This document shows positions 57,046 through 64,000 of a stretch of DNA of 64,000 nucleotides, one piece after another. Numbering within the stretch: the stretch's first letter is position 1; each line of letters opens with the position of its first letter. This DNA is from Formosa agariphila KMM 3901 (GTDB taxonomy: Bacteria > Bacteroidota > Bacteroidia > Flavobacteriales > Flavobacteriaceae). Made by a program: the position numbers and the translations under genes. The notes beneath the pieces are model-generated. The model saw only the letters and a program-made list of their open reading frames with translations, did no database searches and was not told the DNA's origin. The stretch covers positions 2,515,351 through 2,579,350 of the forward strand of contig NZ_HG315671.1 in assembly GCF_000723205.1 (NCBI RefSeq), read 5' to 3'.

Positions 57046-58656
57046 ATGAAACTATTTAAACTTTTAGCTATTTTTTTATGCACCTATTTTCAATCACAAT
57101 ATGTATTAAGTCAAGAGCATATAGAACGAGATTCGTTTTATAAGAAAGCAGAAATATTGAAATTTGATAAGCCTGATACTGCTGCATTTTATTTTCAAAA
57201 AAGTGTAAATTTTCAACTTCAAAAAAAAGACACATTAGCCGCAATTAATAGTTTAAAAGAGTTATCATTCTTATATGCACACAATGTTAATTATGGAAAA
57301 TCATATGATGGATATTGGGACGCACTGTTGTTAGCTGATAAATCTAAAGATTCTGTTTCTATAGCTAGTATTTATAATCAGTTGGGATGGCTATATAGCT
57401 TTTATAAAAGAGATACAGAAGCACTAAAATACTTTAACAAATCTTTAGTTATCAATAAAAAACTAAAAATTGCCCCCTTAGACTACAATACTAAATTAAG
57501 AAGTGATTATTTTTCAATAGCTGTTTTTCACAGAGACAATGCACAATTTGAATTGGCTCGAAAATATCTTGATAGTAGTAACATTTATCACAAGAAAATG
57601 ACAAACACTACTCCGTATTTTGCAAATTCAGAACTGGGATATATATTATGTAAAGAAGGAAAATTTTCTGAAGGATTAGAGTTGCTTAAAGTTTCTGAAT
57701 CTTATTTCGAAAAGGCAGACCCTTCGTATTTAACAATGATATATTATTTGTTAGGTGAAGTATATCAAGATTTAAATAATTTTGAATTGAGTGAAAATTA
57801 TTTAAAAAAATCATTAGAATTTGGCGAGAAATACCATACTCATAGTAATTATGCTCCTAGAAATTATCTATCCCTTTCGGAACTGTATTATAAGAACAAT
57901 AAACCTAAAGAAGCGTATGAAGCATTACTAGAGGCCAACGAACTTAATAATAATATTTTTGGAAGCCGTAGTGAGACCAATCAACATTTACTAGAAATTA
58001 AGGATGATTTTAGAGTAGAAAAACAGAAACAAGAAGCACTAATAAAAGAAAAGCGTTTAGCAGAACTAGAGCATGAAGACAGAATCTGGCTACTTAAAAC
58101 CATCTTATTAATTGTTGTTGTCTTATTTGTATCACTCTTTGCTGGTCTATTTGTAAGAAACTTAAGGATTAAACATAAATCTGAAAAATTAAACTTAAAA
58201 AAACAGCAAGAAATTGAACGTAAAAGACAACATGATATTTTAGAATTAAAAAATAAACAACTAGCTTCTTCTGCATTACAACTTATTGAAAAGGATGAAT
58301 TCTTAGAAAGTATAAACATAAAATTATCAAAACAAAATAGTCAAATAGACACCAACGTTATTAAACGGATGGTGAAAAGTATTCAAGGAAATACCGCAAG
58401 TAACTGGAAAGAGTTCGAGGCACGTTTTACTAATATCAATCAAAGTTTTTATGCTAATCTTACTGATAAATTTCCTAAGTTAAGTCAAACAGACCAGAAA
58501 CTATGTGCTCTAATAAAGCTTAATTTTTCAAGTAAAGAAATGGCTTCTATTTTAGGAATTAGTGTAGAAAGTGTTCACACATCAAGATATCGATTACGAA
58601 AAAAATTAGGTTTAGAACGTAATGACAATCTTACCGATTTTATCAATGAATTCTAA
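57046..58656 (+). CDS. TPR sensor with one membrane segment and LuxR-type helix-turn-helix
   Basis: A 536-aa one-component regulator. The N-terminus is a signal-peptide-like segment (LLAIFLCTYFQSQYVLSQ), followed by TPR-type helices (ALKYFNKSLVINKKL near residue 125, MIYYLLGEVYQDLNNFELSENYLKKSLEFG near 230-260). A single membrane helix (LLKTILLIVVVLFVSLFAGLFV) spans about 348-370, then a Lys/Glu-rich coiled coil. The C-terminal DNA-binding part (LSQTDQKLCALIKLNFSSKEMASILGISVESVHTSRYRLRKKLGL) is a LuxR/GerE-like HTH. The TPR part should lie outside the cytoplasm and the HTH inside. No hybrid two-component regulator or ECF sigma/anti-sigma pair occurs in the window, so this protein is the best in-window candidate to act on the 18-bp operators. 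That link is inference. Confidence 0.85.
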   Translation: MKLFKLLAIFLCTYFQSQYVLSQEHIERDSFYKKAEILKFDKPDTAAFYFQKSVNFQLQKKDTLAAINSLKELSFLYAHNVNYGKSYDGYWDALLLADKSKDSVSIASIYNQLGWLYSFYKRDTEALKYFNKSLVINKKLKIAPLDYNTKLRSDYFSIAVFHRDNAQFELARKYLDSSNIYHKKMTNTTPYFANSELGYILCKEGKFSEGLELLKVSESYFEKADPSYLTMIYYLLGEVYQDLNNFELSENYLKKSLEFGEKYHTHSNYAPRNYLSLSELYYKNNKPKEAYEALLEANELNNNIFGSRSETNQHLLEIKDDFRVEKQKQEALIKEKRLAELEHEDRIWLLKTILLIVVVLFVSLFAGLFVRNLRIKHKSEKLNLKKQQEIERKRQHDILELKNKQLASSALQLIEKDEFLESINIKLSKQNSQIDTNVIKRMVKSIQGNTASNWKEFEARFTNINQSFYANLTDKFPKLSQTDQKLCALIKLNFSSKEMASILGISVESVHTSRYRLRKKLGLERNDNLTDFINEF

Positions 58657-58666
58657 ACCTAATGGC

Positions 58667-58710
58667 AACTTGGAAGTTAGACTAATTATTTTTGTTCTAA
58701 TTTCCAAGTT
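58667..58710. terminator. 15-bp stem-loop between convergent genes, reaching into the GH16 coding end
   Basis: AACTTGGAAGTTAGA (58667-58681) pairs with TCTAATTTCCAAGTT (58696-58710): 14 Watson-Crick pairs plus one G-T, loop of 14 nt with a T-run. It starts 10 nt past the stop codon of the TPR regulator. The right arm is made of the last codons of the convergent GH16 gene, so coding and termination share the same bases. Confidence 0.7.
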
Positions 58711-59978
58711 CGTACCCAATCAATTTGCATCGTATTAATAGTATTATCATTTAAATCGGATTTAGGAGGAAGTCCACCCAACCAATTATCTGATGATGTC
58801 CATAAATCAAAAATAATTTCTAAATCTCTTGTAAATTCGCGTTCTGCATACACGTTTCCGGACCTATCGTGACCAACTTCAACACTTCCAGCTGGTTCTC
58901 CATCTAAATAAAACTGAATGTGTTTAGAATCTTTCCACCATACACCAAACGTGTGATAGCCTTCGTTCCACTTTATTCCTTTATTCGGATTAACATCTAG
59001 TAAATTACTTTGATTAAAATTATCTTCATCTCTTATAACTCCTGGAGTTTTACTTGAATCAGCTTGAAAATACTGAGAATTCATTTGCAATGGAAAATCT
59101 GGTTGACAATCACAAGATGGTTTAGAATTATTTTCTATAATATCAATTTCATCACGATTGTAAGAATCTCCATTATTTAACCAATAGGTATTATATGCAG
59201 AAATATGTGCCGCTTTAATTCGTGCTTCGGTATACATTGGATAGCTTACTTTTTCTCTTGAATGAATTCTAGCTGTTTGAAACCAACGCTCTTCAGGATT
59301 ATTTTCGTTAAGAGTTGCTTTAATCCATAAATTACCTTCTGAAACACCAGAATTAATATTTGACGTCGACATATATACAGGAACTCCATAATTCCATGTC
59401 GATTTAAACCATTTGTTACTATCCCAAGTTTCAAATTCGTCTGACATGCTTTCGAATTTTACCCAATTCATATCTTCTGGCGTGGTATTATTAATAGAAA
59501 CAAAAGAAGGAAAGTTGGGGTCTATATTATTAAAATCTTCCGCTGTTGGCCCTTTATCTATTGCATTTATTGTAACAGTAACTATTGCTGAATCTGAATC
59601 TCCATCCTTGTCTTTTAATAAGTACGAGAAACTATCTTGCCCATTAAAATCGACATTGGGAATGTACTCAAAAACACCATCAGCAATTTCTGAAACAGAA
59701 CCATTATTCGCATTAGTTAACAAGCTATAATCATCTCCATCTCCGCCATCTTCTCCAATATTATCATTAGCAGAGACCTTTATTTGATTAGCTTCTCCGG
59801 CTTTACTGTCTTCATCTACAATAAGAATATCATCAATAGCAGTTGGCTTAAAATTTTTAATCTCAGAATCATTATCAGAATCTGAATTACTACAATAACT
59901 AAGGCAAATACATAAAAATGCCGAGAATACGAATTGAATCATTTTGTTTTTAATCATTTTATATCTGTTTTTAATCAA
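58686..59978 (-). CDS. GH16 endo-galactanase lipoprotein with cadherin-like N-terminal domain
   Basis: A 430-aa GH16 enzyme. The lipoprotein signal ends FLCICLSYCSNSDSDND; any of three Met codons (59978, 59957, 59942) could start it. Residues ~40-135 form a cadherin/VCBS-like module (DDILIVDEDSKAG, YIPNVDFNGQDSFSYLLKDKDGDSD). The GH16 domain follows, with catalytic motif DEIDIIENNS near residue 275, then WNEGYHTFGVWWKDSKHIQFYLDG and closing strand MQIDWVRTWKLEQK. The sequence around the active site differs from the two beta-agarase-like proteins (no HLSHH segment), which favours another specificity such as porphyran or a carrageenan-type galactan. It is a single-gene unit with the 18-bp operator at 60063-60080. 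Confidence 0.85.
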   Translation of the reverse strand: MIKNRYKMIKNKMIQFVFSAFLCICLSYCSNSDSDNDSEIKNFKPTAIDDILIVDEDSKAGEANQIKVSANDNIGEDGGDGDDYSLLTNANNGSVSEIADGVFEYIPNVDFNGQDSFSYLLKDKDGDSDSAIVTVTINAIDKGPTAEDFNNIDPNFPSFVSINNTTPEDMNWVKFESMSDEFETWDSNKWFKSTWNYGVPVYMSTSNINSGVSEGNLWIKATLNENNPEERWFQTARIHSREKVSYPMYTEARIKAAHISAYNTYWLNNGDSYNRDEIDIIENNSKPSCDCQPDFPLQMNSQYFQADSSKTPGVIRDEDNFNQSNLLDVNPNKGIKWNEGYHTFGVWWKDSKHIQFYLDGEPAGSVEVGHDRSGNVYAEREFTRDLEIIFDLWTSSDNWLGGLPPKSDLNDNTINTMQIDWVRTWKLEQK

Positions 59979-60023
59979 AAAACTATAATTAAGATTTTTC
60001 TCAATTTTTCATTTTATAATTAT

Positions 60024-60080
60024 CAAACTTATATAAACATCATTGAATTAAGGAGCTAAGCCACTAGACTTAAACTATAC
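60024..60080 (-). promoter_or_regulatory. operator GTATAGTTTAAGTCTAGT with 31-nt-spaced TAAGTTTG for GH16
   Basis: On the minus strand, GTATAGT and GTCTAGT (60080 down to 60063) are followed after exactly 31 nt by TAAGTTTG (60031 down to 60024), a full TAnnTTTG match. This is the best promoter box of the four-site set; it lies 45 nt ahead of the first possible start codon. The rest of the 59979-60283 spacer shows only a 12-bp palindrome AGAAGTACTTCT at 60266-60277 and no gene. Confidence 0.72.
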
Positions 60081-60283
60081 AAGTCTTCCTTTTTAGTTAA
60101 ATAAAAATAGATTTTTCATTTAGAATTTAGCAATTTTCACTTCAGGTTTTTCTTTTAGAATAAAATCATACAGAATTCAAAATTTATAGTAGATATGAAG
60201 AGAGTTTACATATTTGTAATCCATACATAGACATGAATTTTATAAACGATTTCAATAATTAAATTAGAAGTACTTCTTATTAA

Positions 60284-63200
60284 CTATTTCACTTTAATAA
60301 GTTGTAAATTTTCATTATTTCTAGAAAATAAAAATGCTTGATCTTCCTTAATTTGAATAGACTTTAAACCTCTAACATCTCCTTTTACAAAAAGGTTACT
60401 TTTACTCGGAGCTACTACATCAAAAGTGTGTTGTGCATTGCCTGTAAGAATTAAACCGACACCTGCATCATTCCTAGGAGTTTCTACTTCAGACCCATAT
60501 AAATTTCCTGCTATTAAAATATCTGGAAATTCATCCTTATTATAATCAAATACTAAGAATTTGTTTATAGAAGTAAATTGTGCTTCCATTGGTAATTCAT
60601 GCATTTTAAAAGTACCGTTACCTTTATTCTCTATCCAGCAGCTGGCAAAGGTATAAGCTTGATAATGCAAGGCTTTTTCTAACATGTTTTCACCGTAGAT
60701 TTCTTGAAGATTGGCATTTGCAAAAGATTCAAAAGTTTTAAACCTGCTCTTTATTGCAGGTACTTGTTGCGAAGAACATTCTCTACCCCTAAGCGGCAAT
60801 TGTGTACCCTGTTTTTTATAGGTTAACACAATATCCATACTATTATTCTCATCAAAATCGTTAACATATACTTCAAATGGAGTTTCTAAACTAGCTTTGT
60901 ATTTATAATTCAGTCCTAAATTCCCTGCTAAATAATCCAAATCCCCATCGCCATCAACATCTGCTTTCTCTAGACTATACCACCATCCATTAGACTTTTC
61001 AAAGCCTAACTTTTTAGTTACTTCTTGAAAGGTATTTCCATTGTTTCTAAAAAAACGAATAGGCATCCATTCTCCCGCTATTAACAAATCTAAATTTCCA
61101 TCCCTATCAAAATCATCCCAGATTGCAGATGTTACTAAACCAGCATCGCTTAATGATGGAGCAACTTTTTCGGTTACATCTTCAAATCTTAAATCTGTAT
61201 CTATACCACCATTATTCTTTATGATATAACTTTTTGCAGCAAAAGGATACTTACCTGGTATAATTCTGCCTCCAACAAAAAGGTCTGGTTTACCATCTTG
61301 ATTATAATCTCCTGCTTTTACAGTCAAACCACTACTTGTAATTTTTGGCAAGACCTTTTCACCCTTTACAAATCCGTTCGGTGTATTTATATAAATTCTA
61401 TCTTGGTAAAAATCTTCGTTCCGATTTTTATCATTACCACCATTTACAACATATAAATCTAAATCGCCATCTCCATCTGCATCAAATAGTAACGATTCCA
61501 TATCTTCATAAAGTGCATCTTTTTGCCAAGGTCCATCCAATACATCAAATTTTCCATCCGTATTTTGAATGTACATTACAGCAGAACTGCTTGTAGCATT
61601 TCCAACAAAGAAATCCTCTAGCCCATCACCATTTACATCTCCAACTGCAACACCAGCACCAAATTGTGAGTTTTTATGAGGCAACAGAGGTTCGTCATCA
61701 AAATCATTATATGAATTTTCTATGTGTTTAAAATCAACTTGAGATTGCTTGGTGATATCTAACATGTGTTGTGTTTCAGAAATTGGATTTTCCATTTTAC
61801 TTGCATCTGCATAAGAAACTTCTAAAATTTGATTTGCTTTTATATCCTCTAAAATTTGTTGTTTATTATCTGGCCAAATCACTTCCATCTTTTGAATAGT
61901 GGTTTCGTCTCCTAATCCAAAATGTAAATTTGGTGCAACACTAGACTGAAATCCTCGTGTAAGGGTTAATTCTTGTAATTGTTCTCCTTGCTTTGTAGTG
62001 ATTTTTATTTTAGTTCCTAAGCCAAGCGTATTTGTAGAATCTCCTTTTAAAGTAACATTGATGTAATTGCTATTATTTGTCTTATTTTCAAAAACAGAAG
62101 CAACATCATCTAAGTTATTCATAACAATATCTAAATCACCATCATTATCCAAATCAGCATAGGAAAGTCCATTAGAAAAACCTTCATAACTTATACCCCA
62201 ATCTTCATTGACTTTTGAGAACGTATAATCTTTATTATTTTTAAACACAAAATTATCGATAGGGTGACTTGGATATTTTTTATAATCTAAGTTTTTTGTT
62301 TCTCCAAAGAATGTTTCATTTTGGTATTGCATGTTCACATCATTATTGTTTACATCTCTCTTCATCCCATTTGTAATGATAATATCCTTAAATCCGTCAT
62401 TATCAAAGTCGGCAAATAATGTACCCCAACTCCAATCTGTTGTCGCTACTCCTGCCCTTCTTGCGATATTGCTAAAAACTGGCATTTTGTTATAAACACC
62501 ATTATTGAGCTGTAAACTATTCTGCATATATTGATAGTGTAAACCTAAATCTACAGCCTGATAAAAAGATGTAGGATTCATACTTGCCATATTTGTTTTA
62601 GAGCGTTTATAGTCATTAGGAGTCATATCAACTTGCATGATATCTAGTAACCCATCATTATTAAAATCGGCAACATCAGCACCCATTCCAAACATAGAAA
62701 TATTATTAGTGGCTTGTTTAACAACCTCTTTAAAAGTTCCATCTCCATTATTTAAGTATAAATAGTCTGGTACATTAAAATCATTAGAAACATATAAATC
62801 TTGCCAGTCATCTTGGTTAAAATCTGCAGCTACAACACCTAGTGTTAAGCCAAAATTTTTCACTCCAGAAACCTCTGTTACATCTGTAAAGGTATTGTCA
62901 CCATTATTTTTATATAAATGTCCTGAATCTTCTAATGTGTTTATTTCCATCTTCTCATGATAGAATTCATTACCCTGACTCACAGGAACCAAAGGGTAGT
63001 TTCCAACGAATAAATCTAGAAGACCATCATTATCATAATCGAAAAAAGTAGACTGAATAGAAGCTGTTTTATCGGCAATACCATAAGATTCTGCTTTTTC
63101 AGTAAATGTATTATCTCCATTATTAATAAAAAGTTGATTCTCTGTATTCCCGAATTTGGCAGAAACAGAAACATAAATATCTAACCATCCATCATTATTA

Positions 63201-63562
63201 ATATCTACCATCGTTGTACCAGTATACCAACGATTATCTCCCATAACATTTGCTTTTTCTGTAATATCTTCAAATTGCATGTTACCTTTATTGAGATACA
63301 ACTTATTAGATGTCATATTACCAGTAAAATAGATATCTGATAATCCATCATTATTAATATCACCAATAGACACCCCACCTCCCATATACAGAAATGGAAA
63401 TTGAAAATAATTCAGGGTATCATTTTCTATTATATTATTTGCAAAAGCTACGCCTGTTCGATCTGGTTTTACATTTACAAAATTGGTTTTTCTAGTATCA
63501 TCTTTTTTTGACACACATGAAGATAATAAGACAATCGATAGTAAAATAAAGATACGATTCAT
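60284..63562 (-). CDS. FG-GAP/VCBS-repeat lipoprotein with UnbV/ASPIC domain
   Basis: A 1092-aa outer-membrane or surface lipoprotein (IVLLSSCVSKK). It is built from repeated FG-GAP/VCBS units with Ca-binding-like D-x-N/D-x-D-G loops: GDINNDGLSDIYFTG, VDINNDGWLDIYVS, DYDNDGLLDLFVG, ADLDNDGDLDIVMNN, DADGDGDLDLYVVNGG and more, suggesting one or two beta-propellers. Around residues 500-570 is a UnbV/ASPIC domain (TLGLGTKIKITTKQGEQ, SVAPNLHFGLGDE). Proteins of this kind often sit beside SusC/SusD genes in flavobacteria and are thought to bind glycans or protein partners, but no function is proven here. It follows the C-terminus of a SusD gene, with a hairpin in between. Confidence 0.88.
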   Translation of the reverse strand: MNRIFILLSIVLLSSCVSKKDDTRKTNFVNVKPDRTGVAFANNIIENDTLNYFQFPFLYMGGGVSIGDINNDGLSDIYFTGNMTSNKLYLNKGNMQFEDITEKANVMGDNRWYTGTTMVDINNDGWLDIYVSVSAKFGNTENQLFINNGDNTFTEKAESYGIADKTASIQSTFFDYDNDGLLDLFVGNYPLVPVSQGNEFYHEKMEINTLEDSGHLYKNNGDNTFTDVTEVSGVKNFGLTLGVVAADFNQDDWQDLYVSNDFNVPDYLYLNNGDGTFKEVVKQATNNISMFGMGADVADFNNDGLLDIMQVDMTPNDYKRSKTNMASMNPTSFYQAVDLGLHYQYMQNSLQLNNGVYNKMPVFSNIARRAGVATTDWSWGTLFADFDNDGFKDIIITNGMKRDVNNNDVNMQYQNETFFGETKNLDYKKYPSHPIDNFVFKNNKDYTFSKVNEDWGISYEGFSNGLSYADLDNDGDLDIVMNNLDDVASVFENKTNNSNYINVTLKGDSTNTLGLGTKIKITTKQGEQLQELTLTRGFQSSVAPNLHFGLGDETTIQKMEVIWPDNKQQILEDIKANQILEVSYADASKMENPISETQHMLDITKQSQVDFKHIENSYNDFDDEPLLPHKNSQFGAGVAVGDVNGDGLEDFFVGNATSSSAVMYIQNTDGKFDVLDGPWQKDALYEDMESLLFDADGDGDLDLYVVNGGNDKNRNEDFYQDRIYINTPNGFVKGEKVLPKITSSGLTVKAGDYNQDGKPDLFVGGRIIPGKYPFAAKSYIIKNNGGIDTDLRFEDVTEKVAPSLSDAGLVTSAIWDDFDRDGNLDLLIAGEWMPIRFFRNNGNTFQEVTKKLGFEKSNGWWYSLEKADVDGDGDLDYLAGNLGLNYKYKASLETPFEVYVNDFDENNSMDIVLTYKKQGTQLPLRGRECSSQQVPAIKSRFKTFESFANANLQEIYGENMLEKALHYQAYTFASCWIENKGNGTFKMHELPMEAQFTSINKFLVFDYNKDEFPDILIAGNLYGSEVETPRNDAGVGLILTGNAQHTFDVVAPSKSNLFVKGDVRGLKSIQIKEDQAFLFSRNNENLQLIKVK

Positions 63563-63587
63563 ACTGCTTTTTATTCAAAATTAGAAA

Positions 63588-63617
63588 AAAAGGAACCATG
63601 TAATTATGATTCCTTTT
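63588..63617 (-). terminator. stem-loop between SusD and the FG-GAP gene
   Basis: AAAAGGAACCAT (63588-63599) pairs with ATGATTCCTTTT (63606-63617) with one mismatch and a 6-nt loop. On the minus strand a T-run follows. It probably lowers read-through from the SusD gene into the FG-GAP gene. The FG-GAP start codon lies 25 nt beyond. Confidence 0.6.
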
Positions 63618-63652
63618 AAATATAGTTTACTTACTCTTTGAATTACAAATCA

Positions 63653-64000
63653 TTAATAACCAGGATTATGCTCGAAATTTGGATTTGAATCAATTTCATT
63701 TTGTGGAATATCAATATACTCTCTTCCTGGCTTGTAAGCACTTGTACCTGCACTTTCCGATTTAAATTCTGGATTATTTACAATTCTTTCTACAACTTTA
63801 TCCCAACGTAATAAATCAAAATATCTAGTACGCTCTAAACTTAACTCTTTTACTCTTTCATCGCTTATATCCTGCATAGTAATAGAATTTAAGGGTGGCA
63901 TGTCAACTCTTGCTCTCACTTGATTAATAGCATCTAAAGCTGGAGCTGAAGAACCACCTAACATAAATTGAGCCTCTGCATACATTAAAAGAATATCTGC
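63653..64000 (-). CDS. susD: SusD/RagB-family lipoprotein, C-terminal part only
   Basis: The C-terminal 115 codons of a third SusD homologue; the gene runs off the right edge and the frame is open to base 64000 (ADILLMYAEAQ). Family-typical motifs are AEAQFMLGGSSAPALDAINQVRARVDMPPL and VKELSLERTRYFDLLRWDKVVERI, equivalent to the helical end of RagB/SusD proteins. It is a different paralogue from the copies at 6234 and 35142. A SusC gene is expected just outside the window. With the FG-GAP protein it starts another polysaccharide uptake cluster, or a continuation of this one. Confidence 0.88.
   Translation of the reverse strand, partial: ADILLMYAEAQFMLGGSSAPALDAINQVRARVDMPPLNSITMQDISDERVKELSLERTRYFDLLRWDKVVERIVNNPEFKSESAGTSAYKPGREYIDIPQNEIDSNPNFEHNPGY

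Noticed and set aside
57981-58319. 112-codon antisense frame within the TPR regulator
   Set aside because: Ser/Phe/Cys-rich complement of the Lys/Glu-rich coiled coil; no start context or homology features.
1-64000. CRISPR arrays, tRNA and rRNA genes
   Set aside because: No regularly spaced repeats, cloverleaf-like sequences or rRNA segments were recognised on either strand.

Overview
The window comes from a low-GC marine Bacteroidota, most likely a flavobacterium. The evidence is two SusC/SusD pairs, a GH16 with a type IX secretion C-terminal domain, many lipoprotein signals (including surface glycan-binding proteins), TAnnTTTG-type promoter boxes, and a dense set of red-algal galactan enzymes. 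Almost everything belongs to one large agar/porphyran utilisation region. I make no species call.

Layout. (1) 1-4040, minus: GH16, S1 sulfatase and GH29, truncated at the left edge. (2) 4609-11149, minus: SusC, SusD and a PKD/CBM-type surface protein, closed by a clear terminator. (3) 11150-12730: 1.6 kb with no gene and one orphan hairpin. (4) 12731-18196, plus: GH2 beta-galactosidase, DUF1080 protein, a decayed gene start, and a DUF5060/DUF4038 clan-A hydrolase. (5) 18447-19785: an intact IS256-family element inserted inside what was a perfect 32-bp palindrome. (6) 19830-23071: divergent GH29 and a T9SS-exported GH16 beta-agarase. (7) 23128-32323: an IclR regulator divergent from a GH2 protein and a five-gene block: a solute-binding protein without signal peptide, two tandem class III CoA-transferases, a crotonase and an aldehyde dehydrogenase. 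(8) 32467-39965, minus: a second SusC/SusD/surface protein/GH16 operon. (9) 40691-56243, minus: an 11-gene operon holding GH2, GH3, GH117, two sulfatases, a RhaT-like transporter, a mutarotase and a likely 3,6-anhydro-L-galactose (AHG) oxidation route (aldehyde dehydrogenase, cycloisomerase, two dehydrogenases). (10) 57046-58656: a membrane-spanning TPR/LuxR-type regulator. (11) 58686-59978: another GH16. (12) 60284-64000: an FG-GAP/UnbV lipoprotein and the C-terminus of a third SusD.

How it fits together. Secreted and lipoprotein GH16 enzymes cut agar or porphyran at the surface. SusC/SusD systems import the oligosaccharides. Sulfatases, GH29 (probably alpha-L-galactosidase in this setting), GH2/GH3 and GH117 reduce them to galactose and AHG. 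The AHG genes carry the sugar towards 2-keto-3-deoxygluconate; no KDG kinase or aldolase is present here.

The most notable results are: an 18-bp operator-like sequence (GTNTAGTTYWWGTCTAGT) found in front of four transcription units, each time exactly 31 nt from a promoter-like octamer; a concentric dyad in the IclR/GH2 divergent promoter; the CoA-transferase/solute-binding-protein block, whose substrate I cannot identify; and the IS insertion in a palindrome. All statements come from reading the sequence by eye; no searches were run.
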